Below the pieces are notes generated by a model that saw only the letters and a list, made by a program, of their open reading frames with translations, was not told where the DNA came from and searched no databases. This document shows positions 46,951 to 58,852 of a DNA stretch of 64,000 nt, one piece after another. The first letter of the stretch is position 1. The number at the start of each line of letters is the position of its first letter. Made by a program: the position numbers and the translations under genes. Source of the stretch: Paramacrobiotus metropolitanus (Eukaryota > Tardigrada > Eutardigrada > Parachela > Macrobiotidae); contig NW_026570249.1 of NCBI RefSeq assembly GCF_019649055.1, forward strand, positions 62,001-126,000. Reading direction: 5' to 3'.

Positions 46951-49900
46951 GCATGTATAAAAATAATTATTAATGTAGATGTATCTCCATAATGATCCGG
47001 AAAAACGTTATAATACTATGTGCTTGGTTTTGATATTTTATTTTGCATTTCTTCCTATTTTCTAAAACGTAAGTATTAATTTTAATTTAAATCTAAATGC
47101 TTAATTATTATACCATTTTGTTTACTTCGCTTACAAAGCTAAACAAATCACGGGAGTTGTTTTGAAAAACAGTGCCGGCAGATTGTCAAAACGATCCATC
47201 AGGCCATCATTTGGCCCGCAGTCAGAAAAATCTGTTACTAAACTTGACAGAGCCCTTCATCTACCGTATCCTCGTTACGAAACAAAGTAGTTTGATCCGT
47301 CGGATTGGGTAGCATCACTCGGCCCGTGGACGCCGTGGCATCATCATCTCAAGAGGCCCGGGCTATTTGGCCTGATGGGATGATTTATTGCATAAAAGAT
47401 TACCGATACACACTAGTATAATATATATATTCCGGCTGGCATATTTACATAAGCGCCCCTGACCACTGTCCAGTGGCACAGCATGACGTCATCTGATGGA
47501 GGCGATACGCGGGGGTTTAAATCCTCTCCGCTTAGGGCTATCAGGCATTTGCTTATAGTTTGCCCATTGTCCAGCAACGATGCAACACCTGAAATATCAA
47601 GTAACGCTTCACAGCCCTTCCATCAAACTACATCATCGTAACTACAGCAGCAGCCACCAGTTTTGCAGCTTGTTGACAGTGCAGCTGTCTGTCAACACTT
47701 TATAGGCAGTCGCTTTTCAGCCATCCAGTCAAGTTGTAAAATGCCTAACCAAAAGAGCACAGTAAGGGTGTATTGTCCAGAAGAAATCGTTTCTCCCTTT
47801 TGCTGCATTTTAATCCAAGTTGCAGCTTATACAGTAGCCATTCTATAAAATTCAGTTAGCAGCGCCATAGTGAGCGAGCAATTTCTCTAATTATTGCTGT
47901 AAGGATTGATAATGATGTTTGTGCTACAAGCATATTGGTGTCCGCTTTAAATTTACATAGATGAGGTTGTCTCATGAGTAAGAAGTCAAGAAAGGTCATT
48001 CAACTATATATAACGGCAACTGATGTGCATGATTATAACGTTAATATTTGCAGAGCACAATAAAATTATGTCGGCTTGTACGACAGTCTTCATTGTTCTG
48101 AAATAGACAATCATAATTCCAACTGGGCGCAGTTAAGTACTTCGGAGAAGAAATAAAAAAAGATTTACTGCGCTAGCTGGCGCATTTTGCATTTGAGCAA
48201 AGTCTAGCGGGCATTTGCACAAAGAATTTTTATTTAATGCGAGTTTTACGTTTTGTTGTATACTGCTGGTATTAGAAATTAGATATATTATGAGAGATGG
48301 GTGTGTTTCTGGGATGTGGGCAAAAATGTTAAGAACCATAAAAATTATAAATGATCTTCCTTATGGCTTGTACGTGATGCATTATCTATTTGCAAAGCGG
48401 CAATCAATACGTCAACGGAATAAAAAATGCTTGGAGGGCCAAGTCGATCAGTGGGCCAACTGGTGTAATATTTTTTCATGTTCCTTATGACGTTTACAGC
48501 TGTTTTAAATTATGCCTCTACGCAATCAAAGCCCCGGTCAACAGTGGGGAAGTGAACGGTCAGGATGTTGTGGCCGGGGAAAATTTTATGAACTGTTTGA
48601 CACGGTTTACTATAGACGCCGCTACAGAGCACCACCGACTGTTGTGTCTTTTGATGATTGACTTTAAAGCTCATAATGGGATGCCCATATAAAAGGCCCA
48701 ATGATCGATTCCTGACCCATATCCCACCCGGTTTCCGTCCAGGATTGTCTCCCTATCGGCAGCTGATCACAGAGAGACCAGATACATGCTCGCCACAGTT
48801 GTAAAAAACTTTTATTGGTCATTATAACTTCCGGATGGATTGTAAGCCGGTTACTGTGCTGAGACACATTAACAAGCCGCTGCCGCTCAAACGAGTTTTT
48901 AATCGTTCCTTATAGCTTCTCCACACCAGGACAAGATACACCAAATCAACCTAGTTTTCCATGCAGATTTTCACACCAAATCGTATTTATTAACCCACAG
49001 ACTTAGACGAGAGTAAATCATCTTATCAAACTACGAGGTATGAGATCTGTAACGACACATGGTTGCAAAATGCACTGCAGCAGCTGCAAACTTAAGTATG
49101 AATTTTTCTACATTTCTCCATAAAAGTGCCGTTATCATAATAAAAATTATAAACTGTTAACTAATCAGTATGCCTAATTTTTAATAAACTAACGCTCGAA
49201 TAAAAAGGATGCACATAAAGTATTATGGCACTGAGTTGCTTTATAAAAATTTAAGAAAATTAACGAACAGATTTTGGGAGTATTCCGGAAGTATCCTCTG
49301 TCCACATAGCCGATTGTTAACTAATTGCACGAGTGCAAACTCGTCCTCAGCCATCTGGTGTAACAGTGGCTAATCTTCCTTGACCTTTCGGTAACCAAGG
49401 ACCACAGGGGAACGTGACGATGTCCAAAATAGCGGATTATGATGCATCCAGCCGTAACCAGTCCCCCACAGCCACCCATTTTCTAACCGGTGTAATCCTG
49501 TTTACCGGCCGCATACAATCGAGTGGTCATGTTTAGCCCGGTGCTAATGAGCCGGCTTGAAAAACAGCCCGCTTTAATCCGATCCCGAGTGGTCCACGTA
49601 ACTGACCAGATTGTACAGTATGTATAGCGACTCCTTCCGTCTAGTGCGACCGGCATCTCCTCCCGCTGGCGTAATGATAGCTCTCGCACGGGCACACTGA
49701 AAAGCAGCTTACGCATCGACCATGTCCAGCATCAATTTTGACTTTACCTTGTGCGCCGCTAAAGAATAGAGGGATTAAAATTAAGCATACATCGTCAACA
49801 TCTCCACTGAGATGACTAAACCGCTTATAGCCGCGGGACGTTGCATTGGCAATTACTCAACCATATTTTAAAATGCCTGCTGACCGGAATAAGTTGGAGT

Positions 49901-52668
49901 AAACGAAAGGATTGTGTTGCCTGTCATTGCAGGTTTTTATAGCATTTCTTAGTACGAAGTTGACGTTTTCTGGTTAAAAGTACTGTTTACAAATTTGGTT
50001 CTGTCGTAAATCTGAGCAGCACTAGTAACATTGCAGAACAAAACACCGGTATATGAAATCAGGCAGATACATTTAGATTTTCAAATATTAATAAAAAAAT
50101 TGAGTGCGTATCATGTACAGATAGTTATCGGATCCTTTTCTTATGTTAAGGTACTAAAGGTGAACTTTTTGTTAGTTCGGTAAAGCTAAACTGGAAGGCT
50201 AACGTATTTGCTCCCAATTAATTTTTGCAAAATCCATTTGGCTGTTTGCAGGCGACAGTCTTGATGTGTTATTAAAAATTGGCATTTTCGCCGTAATCAA
50301 TCAAAAACAATCCTATTTACGACCGGCTTTCGATTAGCCTTTTACAGTAGCCGCTCGGTGATAACACCGCAGCGACTGATAATGATGACATTTCGGAATT
50401 CATTGTATTTCACCGCAGCGCGTAATGAGCTCGTAGACCACCCGTGCCTGATGATTTTTGATTTGTACAATTACTTCTTAACCAGAAGACTGGAATTACT
50501 ACAGCCGCCATTACCGTGCCGTAATGCCGACTGCTGTTTAAAAATGGCCGCTATTGAAAGACTGCCGGCTAGGATTCAATTCATCGCTATGCCGGGAATT
50601 GTGGCAACACAACTGGCGAAAATGACGAATTGATGGTTATTCGTTAGTCATAACTGTCATTTGCAGCGCGCAGTGTTGCCGGCAATGCTGCGGCTCCTGT
50701 GGCGGTGAATTCCCACGTACCAACGGAACACTGCAGGAAACAGTAATTTATCGCTTTGTTTTTATTGTTCCTCAATATTTCCTGCCTGTTTTTGTAAACA
50801 CAACGGCACAGCTTTTATCTTGCTTAAAAATTAAAAAAAGCTTGTCTTAAAATTAAAAAAAAATTTATAAATAGAACAAAATTGATAATAGTGACAATAC
50901 ATAACTACAACCAGTTTGCTTTGCTTGTGTTCGTTTAGGCACTTCAAGAAATCAAATTCAAGCACTGCTGGTATCGGCAAGAATGCAACTACTGTTGAAT
51001 GTATAAATATAACAACTAAAAGATTTACCCGAAACCCAATTATTCCCATCCAGTGACTGCAGCCTTAAAGCATACCTAACATTATGTTTTTTTTAAATGA
51101 GCTATGTAAATTTGATGTCGTACGTAATGAGACCGTACACTGTAATGTGAGACATACATATTAACGGGCCAGAAAACATTGATATTTTTTAAAATGCGTG
51201 GAAATACTGGCACTTCGCCCATGGTGATAATTTCTCACTATTGTTTAAGGGTTTACGGTACCAGGTGACCTTGTGACCGTGGACTATTCTCCTATCAGTG
51301 TTTAAATATCGGCAACTTTAATAAAGTTGTTTGAAAGTATGCCAAAACTGAATCTGTTGCAATTGACAACGATACACAACGTTCGATTTGTAGTTTACTA
51401 CCTAAAGCTGGGATTAATTATAAAAATATTGCCAAAATTGCATAATGTTAAAATTTATAATTAAAGCAACACTCACATATCACTGGACAGAAAAGTTTTT
51501 TGGTGCGAATATAACACTGTATTTTGTTACTGTTGTATCGAAAACGGATAGCTATCCGTTTTTTACTTGTAGGATGCTGAATGCGCAATAATTAATTTTC
51601 TATTCCAACGGGGTTAACAAAATTTTAACATACGAAGTTACGAACCCTAATAAGCAAGTACCGATATTTAGCTTACACCTAACTGTTGAACACGAGAAAT
51701 ATTGGGTGAGCTGTATATGCAGTGCCTCCACTCTTAATCAACCCAACTCCTAATTAAGGCCGTACGATCACTCCGGATAGATATATACGGTATTATCGTA
51801 GAAAGTTCCTGTTAAATCATAAATTAATATAAAAGTAAACTGGTTAATGGATGGCGATCGAGAAACTGTCGGCATATATAACATTTCAGTAAGCAATAGT
51901 ACATTAATGTCGCCAGAATATTATACACAGTAGAAGACTTTTTTATTAATTAACGTATTCCGTCTCGGAGCTATACAATTAGAATCTGCATGGGTTTGAG
52001 TAATCTTCCTGATATGTGCTATACCCGTGCATTTACAACGCTGAACATTTTCGTGGGATAAGTGGTATATTATTTTTATGAATTGAAATTATTGCAAACA
52101 ATGCGGTCTATAAAGCAACTTCCATCAATCAATGTGGATACAGTAACACGGCACGGCTTATCTGTATCGCTCCATAGATAACCAATTAAGAGCGATTTGT
52201 TTTTGTAAGGTCATAGTACGTATAAGCGCATGTAGAATTTTAAAAGAATACTCGTAGTTATTGGTCTAAACTTATCACCCGAATGCTTGGTCAGGTGATA
52301 TTTGAACGGAAACAGGACACAGATGTGCTTAATGAGTTCAATAAATCAGTTCCTAAAAACAATGGCTAGGAACCGTACAATGAACAATGGGCTCAACGAA
52401 TTGTGTTTTGTGAAAATGATAATAAGCCTTACAAAGCACGATAAAGGGTCGACTCAATAAACCGCAATAAACCGATAAGAAATCGTAAAAATTATCATGA
52501 AAATTCGAGAACAAATGGCTGCAACTAATTGGCATTCCACATTAACCTTGAAAATTTCGCATGGCAGTCTTACCGCTTTAGTCAGAAAACAATTGGGTAC
52601 AAAAAGATAAGCCAACAATAATGTGATAAAACTTTAAGTTGACACAGAGTGGCTATTTTACATTCTGG

Positions 52669-52676
52669 TATAAAAA
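52669..52676 (+). promoter_or_regulatory. TATA box of gene A
   Basis: TATAAAAA about 113 bases upstream of the gene A start codon. The inverted paralog A' has a TATA-like box at nearly the same distance. Confidence 0.75.
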
Positions 52677-52781
52677 GTGTGGAATCTCCACACTGTTCTT
52701 CACAAGGTTCTGGCTAGAAAGTTCATAAAACTTTTCACGGCTTCCAAGTCTGTAAAAGCACCGCATCCCAAACCTGCAACA

Positions 52782-53886
52782 ATGAAGTTCGCCGTCGTTC
52801 TTCTTTTCGCCTTCCTCGCGGTTTCCAATGCCGCTTTTACCGGAAACCTTGTCCAACGTAAGTACTGTATTAATATCACATAATGACGCCCTCCTATTTA
52901 AATTAAACGTCTTGTCAACATTGCAGAGGCCCAGCCTCTCTTGAGACAGGCCCTGTTCAAGGTCCGCCTTGCTAGCCGTGCCGACACCACCGGCACCCTG
53001 GTCGAACAGCTCCAGAACCATGCCAACGAAATCATGAACCAGATCTCCACCGCCATCGCCACTGGTCAGGCTGTTGCCGAAAGCGTCGTCGATGACCTCC
53101 AGGAGACCCTTGCCACCCTCCAGTCTATGGGACAGAGCGTCCTCAGCAGCGCCACCGATGTCATCTCCAACTTCCTCGGCGGTCTCTGGGGATCCATCTT
53201 CGGCAAGAGCCGCAGCCTCGCCGGAGTTGTCGACTTCATCCAGAACTTCGACATCAACGCCGTCATTGACCAGATCATCGGTCACGCCCAGGACTTGGTC
53301 AGCCAGCTCGACCTCCAGTCTCTGCTCCAGAACGCCATTGCCGCTCTTTTCGTAAGTCAACCCTTTTTTAATATTGTACCCTGACTACATTTTAATCGTT
53401 TAAAAATAACAACCTGAGCAATAATTTGGTGCATATTGTACACAGCGGACGTATAGTTACTCGTCATAACCTTAAAAATTCTCATCATCAGAACGTGTTT
53501 GAAAGGTCACCCCAGATAATGACAGGCATTCTCTAGCTGATTGCAATTTTTGCTGGTTTGCGCACATGTACACTGTCTAAACATCTTGTTTTTTGTAACA
53601 GGGCCGTGGTTTCTTCGGTGACGTCATTTCCCAGATCCAGGCTGCCGGTGAACAGGCCTGGAGCCAGATCACCAACATCATCAGCCAGGTGACCACCGTC
53701 GCCGGAAGCGCCTTCGAGCAAGTCCAGGCTTTGGCCCAGTCCTTCGTCAGCGAGGCTGCCGTCAACATCCAGAGCATGACCAGCCAGGCTGCTGCTGAAT
53801 TCCTCAACTTCTTGAAGCCCTACGCCCAGCAGTTGGGTGGCCTCTACGAGCAGGTCCAGGCCCAGCTTTCTGGTCTCCTCAACTAA
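52782..53886 (+). CDS. Secreted amphipathic-helix protein (gene A)
   Basis: Exons 52782-52857, 52927-53351 and 53602-53886, with GT-AG ends and matching phases, give 261 residues. The signal peptide is MKFAVVLLFAFLAVSNA. The mature part has no cysteine and is predicted almost entirely helical, with heptad-like patterns rich in Q, A, S and V (VEQLQNHANEIMNQISTAIA, EQVQALAQSFVSEAA). A hydrophobic central stretch reads NFLGGLWGSIFG. I do not recognise the family. The composition resembles exchangeable lipid-binding or surfactant-like secreted proteins, but that is a guess. High GC at third positions compared with the AT-rich surroundings suggests strong expression. AATAAA at 53955. Near-identical inverted copy at 57633-58736. 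Confidence 0.88.
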
Positions 53887-54717
53887 ATTGGGAATTCTCA
53901 CAGTCAATGAATGTTTAACATCAGCGATCAACGGAATGTTACCATCGTTTAGAAAATAAAAGCACTTTCCACCAAACGAAATATGAATTGGTAGAACATC
54001 CACTCAAACTGCTGCTTTTTTGCTTAGTTGCTTAGTTTCTGTTAGTTGTTAGTATGCTTGCACAGCTGTCGTTCGAAAGAAAAAATAAAGCGTCTGACGC
54101 TGAGTTGCAATGTATTGATCGAATTTCGTAATCTATATTCAGAATTCGAAGAACTCTCTGTAACACTTAAATTTTTATTGTAAAATCAATCGAAAATTCA
54201 AAAAAATTCATTCGTTTAACGCAATTGTCATTGTGGTTGGGAATCTCAGAAGTGCAGTACATGCTTACATATTCGATCGAAAGACAACAGAAAACGTCTT
54301 TTCACTTCAGACAGGCCAAATAATTTTATAATGAAGTGGTATGATGTAAATGTTATGTACTAGTATGTGCCACAAAGGGCACCCATAAAATTAATACCAT
54401 AAGTATTGCACCTTTATTGAAAGTACCGTATATCGTAGCTTATGGTTTATTAGAACTTGCAATAATATTAGAACAGCATGATGGTACAATCCATAGCATA
54501 TCGTCAGGATCATTGGATCGTCTACAACTGACTACAAGTATTGTACTCTGTACGCTACGCAAATAACTGCTACGAAGATTGTTGTTGCAGTTTATGTAAG
54601 AATTTAGGCACCTTTTTCCCCAACGCAGAAAAATGTGGCTAACATTTATTTGAGCAGTTTCTGATATCGCAATCCGTAATGACTGGTTAACTGACCGTCA
54701 GCAATTTGGTGTTACTT
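53887..54717. other. Convergent intergenic between A and B
   Basis: 3' flank of gene A with AATAAA at 53955-53960, then AT-rich sequence to the stop codon of the minus-strand gene B. Confidence 0.5.
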
Positions 54718-56296
54718 TCATTTGCCAAAAACAGGCGCTCGTCGTATAACATTGCATAAAATATTAATTGTAACCGGTACACTGGCTGATCCACCGCTTA
54801 GTCCGTAGGCGGTAACTGTTATTGAATAATATCCTCCCGTTGCCGCTGTGTTCAGAGAAATCTGCCCGGTGTTGGAAACGGAAAACAGTCCCGTTGGTCC
54901 GCCGGTTACCGCATACGAGTACGCATTGGAGGCGTAGATTGTCCCGATGACAGCGCCCTGATTAATACATTGACCGGAGCCAAGGGGCGCCGAATTGAAT
55001 GTGTAGCTAGACTGCTGAAACACTGGACTAGCTGTGGGGTAAGTGGGATAGGTAGGGTATGTGGGATATGTTGGGTAGGTCGGGTAGTATGGATAGTTCG
55101 GATAAGTGTTTCCGCTGCAGGACAGGTATACCGAAACGGTAGTCGTCGACGGAATACCGCTTGTGCCGTACGCAGTTACTGTTAGCGTGTAGTATCTGTA
55201 AATTAGTAATTAAAAATTCTGAACTTAGCTATTAAACGTATTGATTTGACCTAGCGGAAAGTGTTAACCGCGTACACATCCAAACAACAAAACCTGTCAT
55301 CAAGGTATGGACATATCCCGAGAGAAAAAAATGTTTTTATGCGTAATAATTATAATTAAAATTAATTAGATTTTCGCGGCTTGTCGAACAGCCATTTCTG
55401 ACCAATCTATCTAGTTCCAGTTTCGTAATACAATTCGCTTATTAACTTATCCGGAAAAATAACAAGAGGAAAGTCTAAGAAACCTGCATAAGAATTTTCA
55501 GTTTCTACTCTATCTATATGTCTACTGAAAAACCATACCCAGGAGTAGCAATTCCGTTCAGCGTAATCAACCCGGTTGGGCTAATTGAAAATAAATTATT
55601 TCCTCCCGAAAGCGTATAATACTGAGCACCATTGGCATATACTGTTCCCACGTTAGCGTTGTTGTTATAGAATCCCGTAGAGCAACTGGTCACGGTGAAG
55701 GTGTAAGACGGTTGCAGAAAGGTTGGACCACCGAAACTGCCGCTATTGATAGCGGTGCCGGTGACGATATTGACACCGGTGCCGGTGCCGGTATTGGAGC
55801 AGTAAATGGTTACCGGTACCGTGTTAGATCCGTATTGATTGGTAGCCCGGAATGTAAACTGAAGGAAACTCGATGTGAGAGTAGAGAGTTGGATCTGTCC
55901 GGTGATGGAGTTAACGGTCACGAAGTACCCACTACCGGGATCAGCGGAATATGTAACACTGCTTAAGCCATTATTATTCGCTGTTATTGTTGCGACATTT
56001 TGCCCCGGATAGCAGAATCCATTGTTAAACTGATAGGAACTTTGGAAAAATGTCGGCGCAAACTGACCTGAGCAAACCTAAAATTGCCAACAAAAATGGA
56101 AGTATTAAGTAACCAATTGACAAATTCAAGAGCGAACAAAAGAAACTAATGTCACCGGTTTTCATTAATTCCTCGCATGAAAACCGGTGACACAGTACTT
56201 TCGAATTGCACAGTACTTTCAAAAGTTATATACCTGGAAAGTTGTAGCTAATACTGCTGTGCATATTACATAGACGGAATATTTGAAATTTGACAT
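54718..56296 (-). CDS. Secreted cadherin-like repeat protein (gene B)
   Basis: Exons on the minus strand 56234-56296, 55539-56077 and 54718-55195, phase-consistent, encode 359 residues. Exon 1 is a signal peptide (MSNFKYSVYVICTAVLATTF). The mature protein has three or four beta-sandwich-like repeats. Each has a cysteine-containing start, (A/G)-x-Y-x-x-T/S-A-D/G-P, a cadherin-like F-S-(V/I)-x-x-x-T/S-G-x-I-x-L turn (LFSVSNTGQISL, LFSISPTGLITL) and a closing VPVTI-x-C strand. No membrane segment. A tandem YPT stretch (about 55035-55090 in DNA) joins the last two repeats. The fold assignment to cadherin-like or Ig-like is by pattern only. Inverted paralog at 61280-62810. Confidence 0.86.
55035..55095 (-). 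repeat. Coding microsatellite encoding (Tyr-Pro-Thr)n
   Basis: Imperfect 9-base units related to GGGTAGGTA on the plus strand, encoding about six Y-P-T triplets on the minus strand between two cadherin-like repeats of gene B. It is absent from the paralog B', which has a short NPNYPVSG linker there. Confidence 0.75.
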
Positions 56297-57632
56297 CGTA
56301 TATGCGCTAGATTTAAGTGCACGAGTAAAGCAATTAAAAAATAATAAGATGTAAATTAGTTTTTGAAAGAGCGCAAAATCGTATAGGTACACAGGCATTC
56401 GATTATATGCAGCTGCAGTAGGTGCACCGTGAGCTGTATACTACGTCATCTATGAATTGCAAGCAGATCGACATGGGAAATAACTTTACTTTTACTGGAG
56501 TAAGCAAATTCATGAATCATAAAAGAAACAATCCGCAATTTGAGTAAAGGTTCTGCTAAAAAAGATCTGGTGGCCATATTACATCTTTTGCCCTTTGTGA
56601 CGAAAAAAGTGGTGTTATTTGAACTTCCGGTTCAGTTGAAAGCCAGTTCTAATCGAAACGAGGAATGTCGATTACTCATTACGCATACGCTGTTGCTATT
56701 TTCGCACAAACGGTCTATCCAGTCAAATTGTTACAATCAGCAACATTTATGTCAATCATATTTGCCAAGCCAAAGTACTCATACTTGTTGGTGCCCACAA
56801 TACCAAGATAGCGGATCACACAATGCAGTTGGCTAATATCCAATAAAAAACCTTAATTTTGTGAAGACTTGCATTATAGGTTTCTTTTATATTAAGTAAA
56901 TAATTTGAAAAACTGGCGAATGTCCACTTCAGCACAGCGGCAGCGACACTAAACCAAACGGATACGAATTAAACGATCCAATAAAGTATTAATAAATAAG
57001 CACTTCTCTAGCCTACAGTGCCAGTACTGTTGTATAAAATGTAGGCGACAGTCTCGGGCAAATGATGACGAAAATCATATTCACTTATTGTTGAATGTGT
57101 TTGAAAAAGTATTATTGTATTGCTTGTAGCGTTTTAAAATATCAGACGCACTGAGTTACAACAGGTCGCACAATATTATACATAGCATAATATTGTACAC
57201 TGTCCAGTGTCCACGAAGTACCTTGTGAACGCAGAGGTGCCTATCTATAAATTAGATTAAGAACCACGATAAAACAGCAAAATGCATATCTATAAAGTAT
57301 ATTAAGAACCACGTTAAAATTATAAAAGGAGTACTTTTTTAAAGTAATGCATCTCGGTGCATTAAAGTAATGCATCTCGTTGAGCTCGACACATTTTAGT
57401 TTTAATTACCAACGTGACATCTGAACTTGTCCAATCCATCTTTATTTTCTAACATCTACATTTGTGCAAAGCAACCCATATATGCAAACAAAATACAAAA
57501 GCCAAAAGCAGAAAAAGCAAAAAGCAACGATTCAACGCTATTTAATTTTATAATCCATTTACGTTCGCAAACTTTTGATTAATCTCTGGGCTTTAAGATG
57601 TTATTGGTTCCTAGACTCTGAGAATTCCCAGT
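56297..57632. other. Intergenic between B and A'
   Basis: No gene. It contains a tandem duplication at about 57245-57325 (units with TCTATAAA..AGATTAAGAACCACG) and repeated TTAAAGTAATGCATCTCG units near 57340-57380. TTTATT at 57441-57446 is the likely poly(A) signal of A' on the minus strand. Confidence 0.5.
57245..57380. repeat. Two short tandem duplications
   Basis: TCTATAAA...TTAAGAACCACG...AAAA occurs twice about 50 bases apart. AAAGTAATGCATCTCG occurs twice about 25 bases apart directly after. Confidence 0.6.
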
Positions 57633-58736
57633 TTAGTTGAGGAGACCGGCGAGCTGGGCCTGGACCTGCTCGTAGAGGCCACCCAACTGCTGGGCGTATG
57701 GCTTCAAGAAGTTGAGAAAATTGGCAGCAGCCTGGCTGGTCATGCTCTGGATGTTGACGGCAGCCTCGCTGACGAAGGACTGGGCCAAAGCTTGGACCTG
57801 CTCGAAGGCGCTTCCGGCGACGGTGGTCACCTGGCTGATGATGTTGTTGATCTGGCTCCAGGCCTGTTGGCCGGCAGCCTGGACCTGGGCAATGACGTCA
57901 CCGAAGAAACCACGGCCCTGTTTTAAGAAAACAACTTATTTAAACGGTGTCAGCGTAATCACAAAAATCGCAGTCAGCTAGAGAAATGCCTGTCATTGGC
58001 ATCGGGTGACCTTTCCCACACTTTTTAATGATGAGAACCTTAACAGATTGTACCAGTACTTATTTAAATTTCCATCTCTGAATGCACAGTGTTGGCCAAA
58101 TAAGTACTCAGGGGGATGTTCTAAACTGTTTTAGTGTAGTCAGGTACAATATTAAAAAAGGGTTGACTTACGAAAAGAGCGGCAATGGCGTTCTGGAGCA
58201 GAGACTGGAGGTCGAGCTGGCTGACCAAGTCCTGGGCGTGACCGATGATCTGGTCAATGACGGCGTTAATGTCGAAGTTCTGGATGAAGTCGACAACTCC
58301 GCCGAGGCTGCGGCTCTTGCCGAAGATGGATCCCCAGAGACCGCCGAGGAAGTTGGAGATGACATCAGTGGCGCTGCTGAGGACGCTCTGTCCCATAGAC
58401 TGGAGGGTGGCAAGGGTCTCCTGGAGGTCATCGACGACGCTTTCGGCAACAGCCTGACCAGTGGCGATGGCGGTGGAGATCTGGTTCATGATTTCGTTGG
58501 CATGGTTCTGGAGCTGTTCGACCAGGGTGCCGGTGGTGTCGGCACGGCTAGCAAGGCGGACCTTGAACAGGGCCTGTCTCAAGAGAGGCTGGGCCTCTGC
58601 AATGTTGACAAGACGTTTAATTTAAATAGGAGGGCGTCATTATTTGATACTAATACTTACGTTGGACAAGGTTTCCGGTAAAAGCGGCATTGGAAACCGC
58701 GAGGAAGGCGAAGAGAACTACGACGGCGAACTTCAT
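57633..58736 (-). CDS. Secreted amphipathic-helix protein (gene A', inverted copy of A)
   Basis: Exons on the minus strand 58661-58736, 58172-58596 and 57633-57917 have exactly the same lengths (76, 425 and 285) as gene A. The predicted 261-residue proteins differ at only a few positions (for example AEFLNF in A versus ANFLNF here, and SLAGVV versus SLGGVV). Intron 2 starts are also nearly identical (GTAAGTCAACCC and onward). The reading frame is intact with signal peptide and splice sites preserved, so this is likely a functional recent duplicate. Function is unknown, as for gene A. Confidence 0.88.
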
Positions 58737-58845
58737 TGTTGCGGATTCGGTATGCAGAGCTTTCGTAAACTTGGAAGCCGTTAAAAGTTTTTAGCTTATT
58801 TTAGCCAGAACCTTAACTGTAGCATTCAGGGAATTTTTGCATGGG

Positions 58846-58852
58846 TTATATA
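58846..58852 (-). promoter_or_regulatory. TATA box of gene A'
   Basis: TATATAA on the minus strand about 110 bases upstream of the A' start, matching the spacing of the TATA box in gene A. Confidence 0.65.

Larger units (their letters stand above)
37784..52668. other. 15-kb gene desert with presumed Sema2a control region
   Basis: No frame here combines length, family motifs and consistent splice sites. The region is AT-rich with many TAAT-type and palindromic words. Just upstream of Sema2a (about 38350-38370) is a GAGA-like run (GAGCGAGACAGAGAGAGATA), which may belong to its promoter. A double hairpin occurs at 46909-46950. Confidence 0.45.

Noticed and set aside
52653-53360. 235-codon open frame antisense to gene A (and the matching one at 58082-58681 opposite A')
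   Set aside because: It mirrors the GC-rich codons of the true gene. The sense strand has a signal peptide, splice sites and a paralog with conserved frame.
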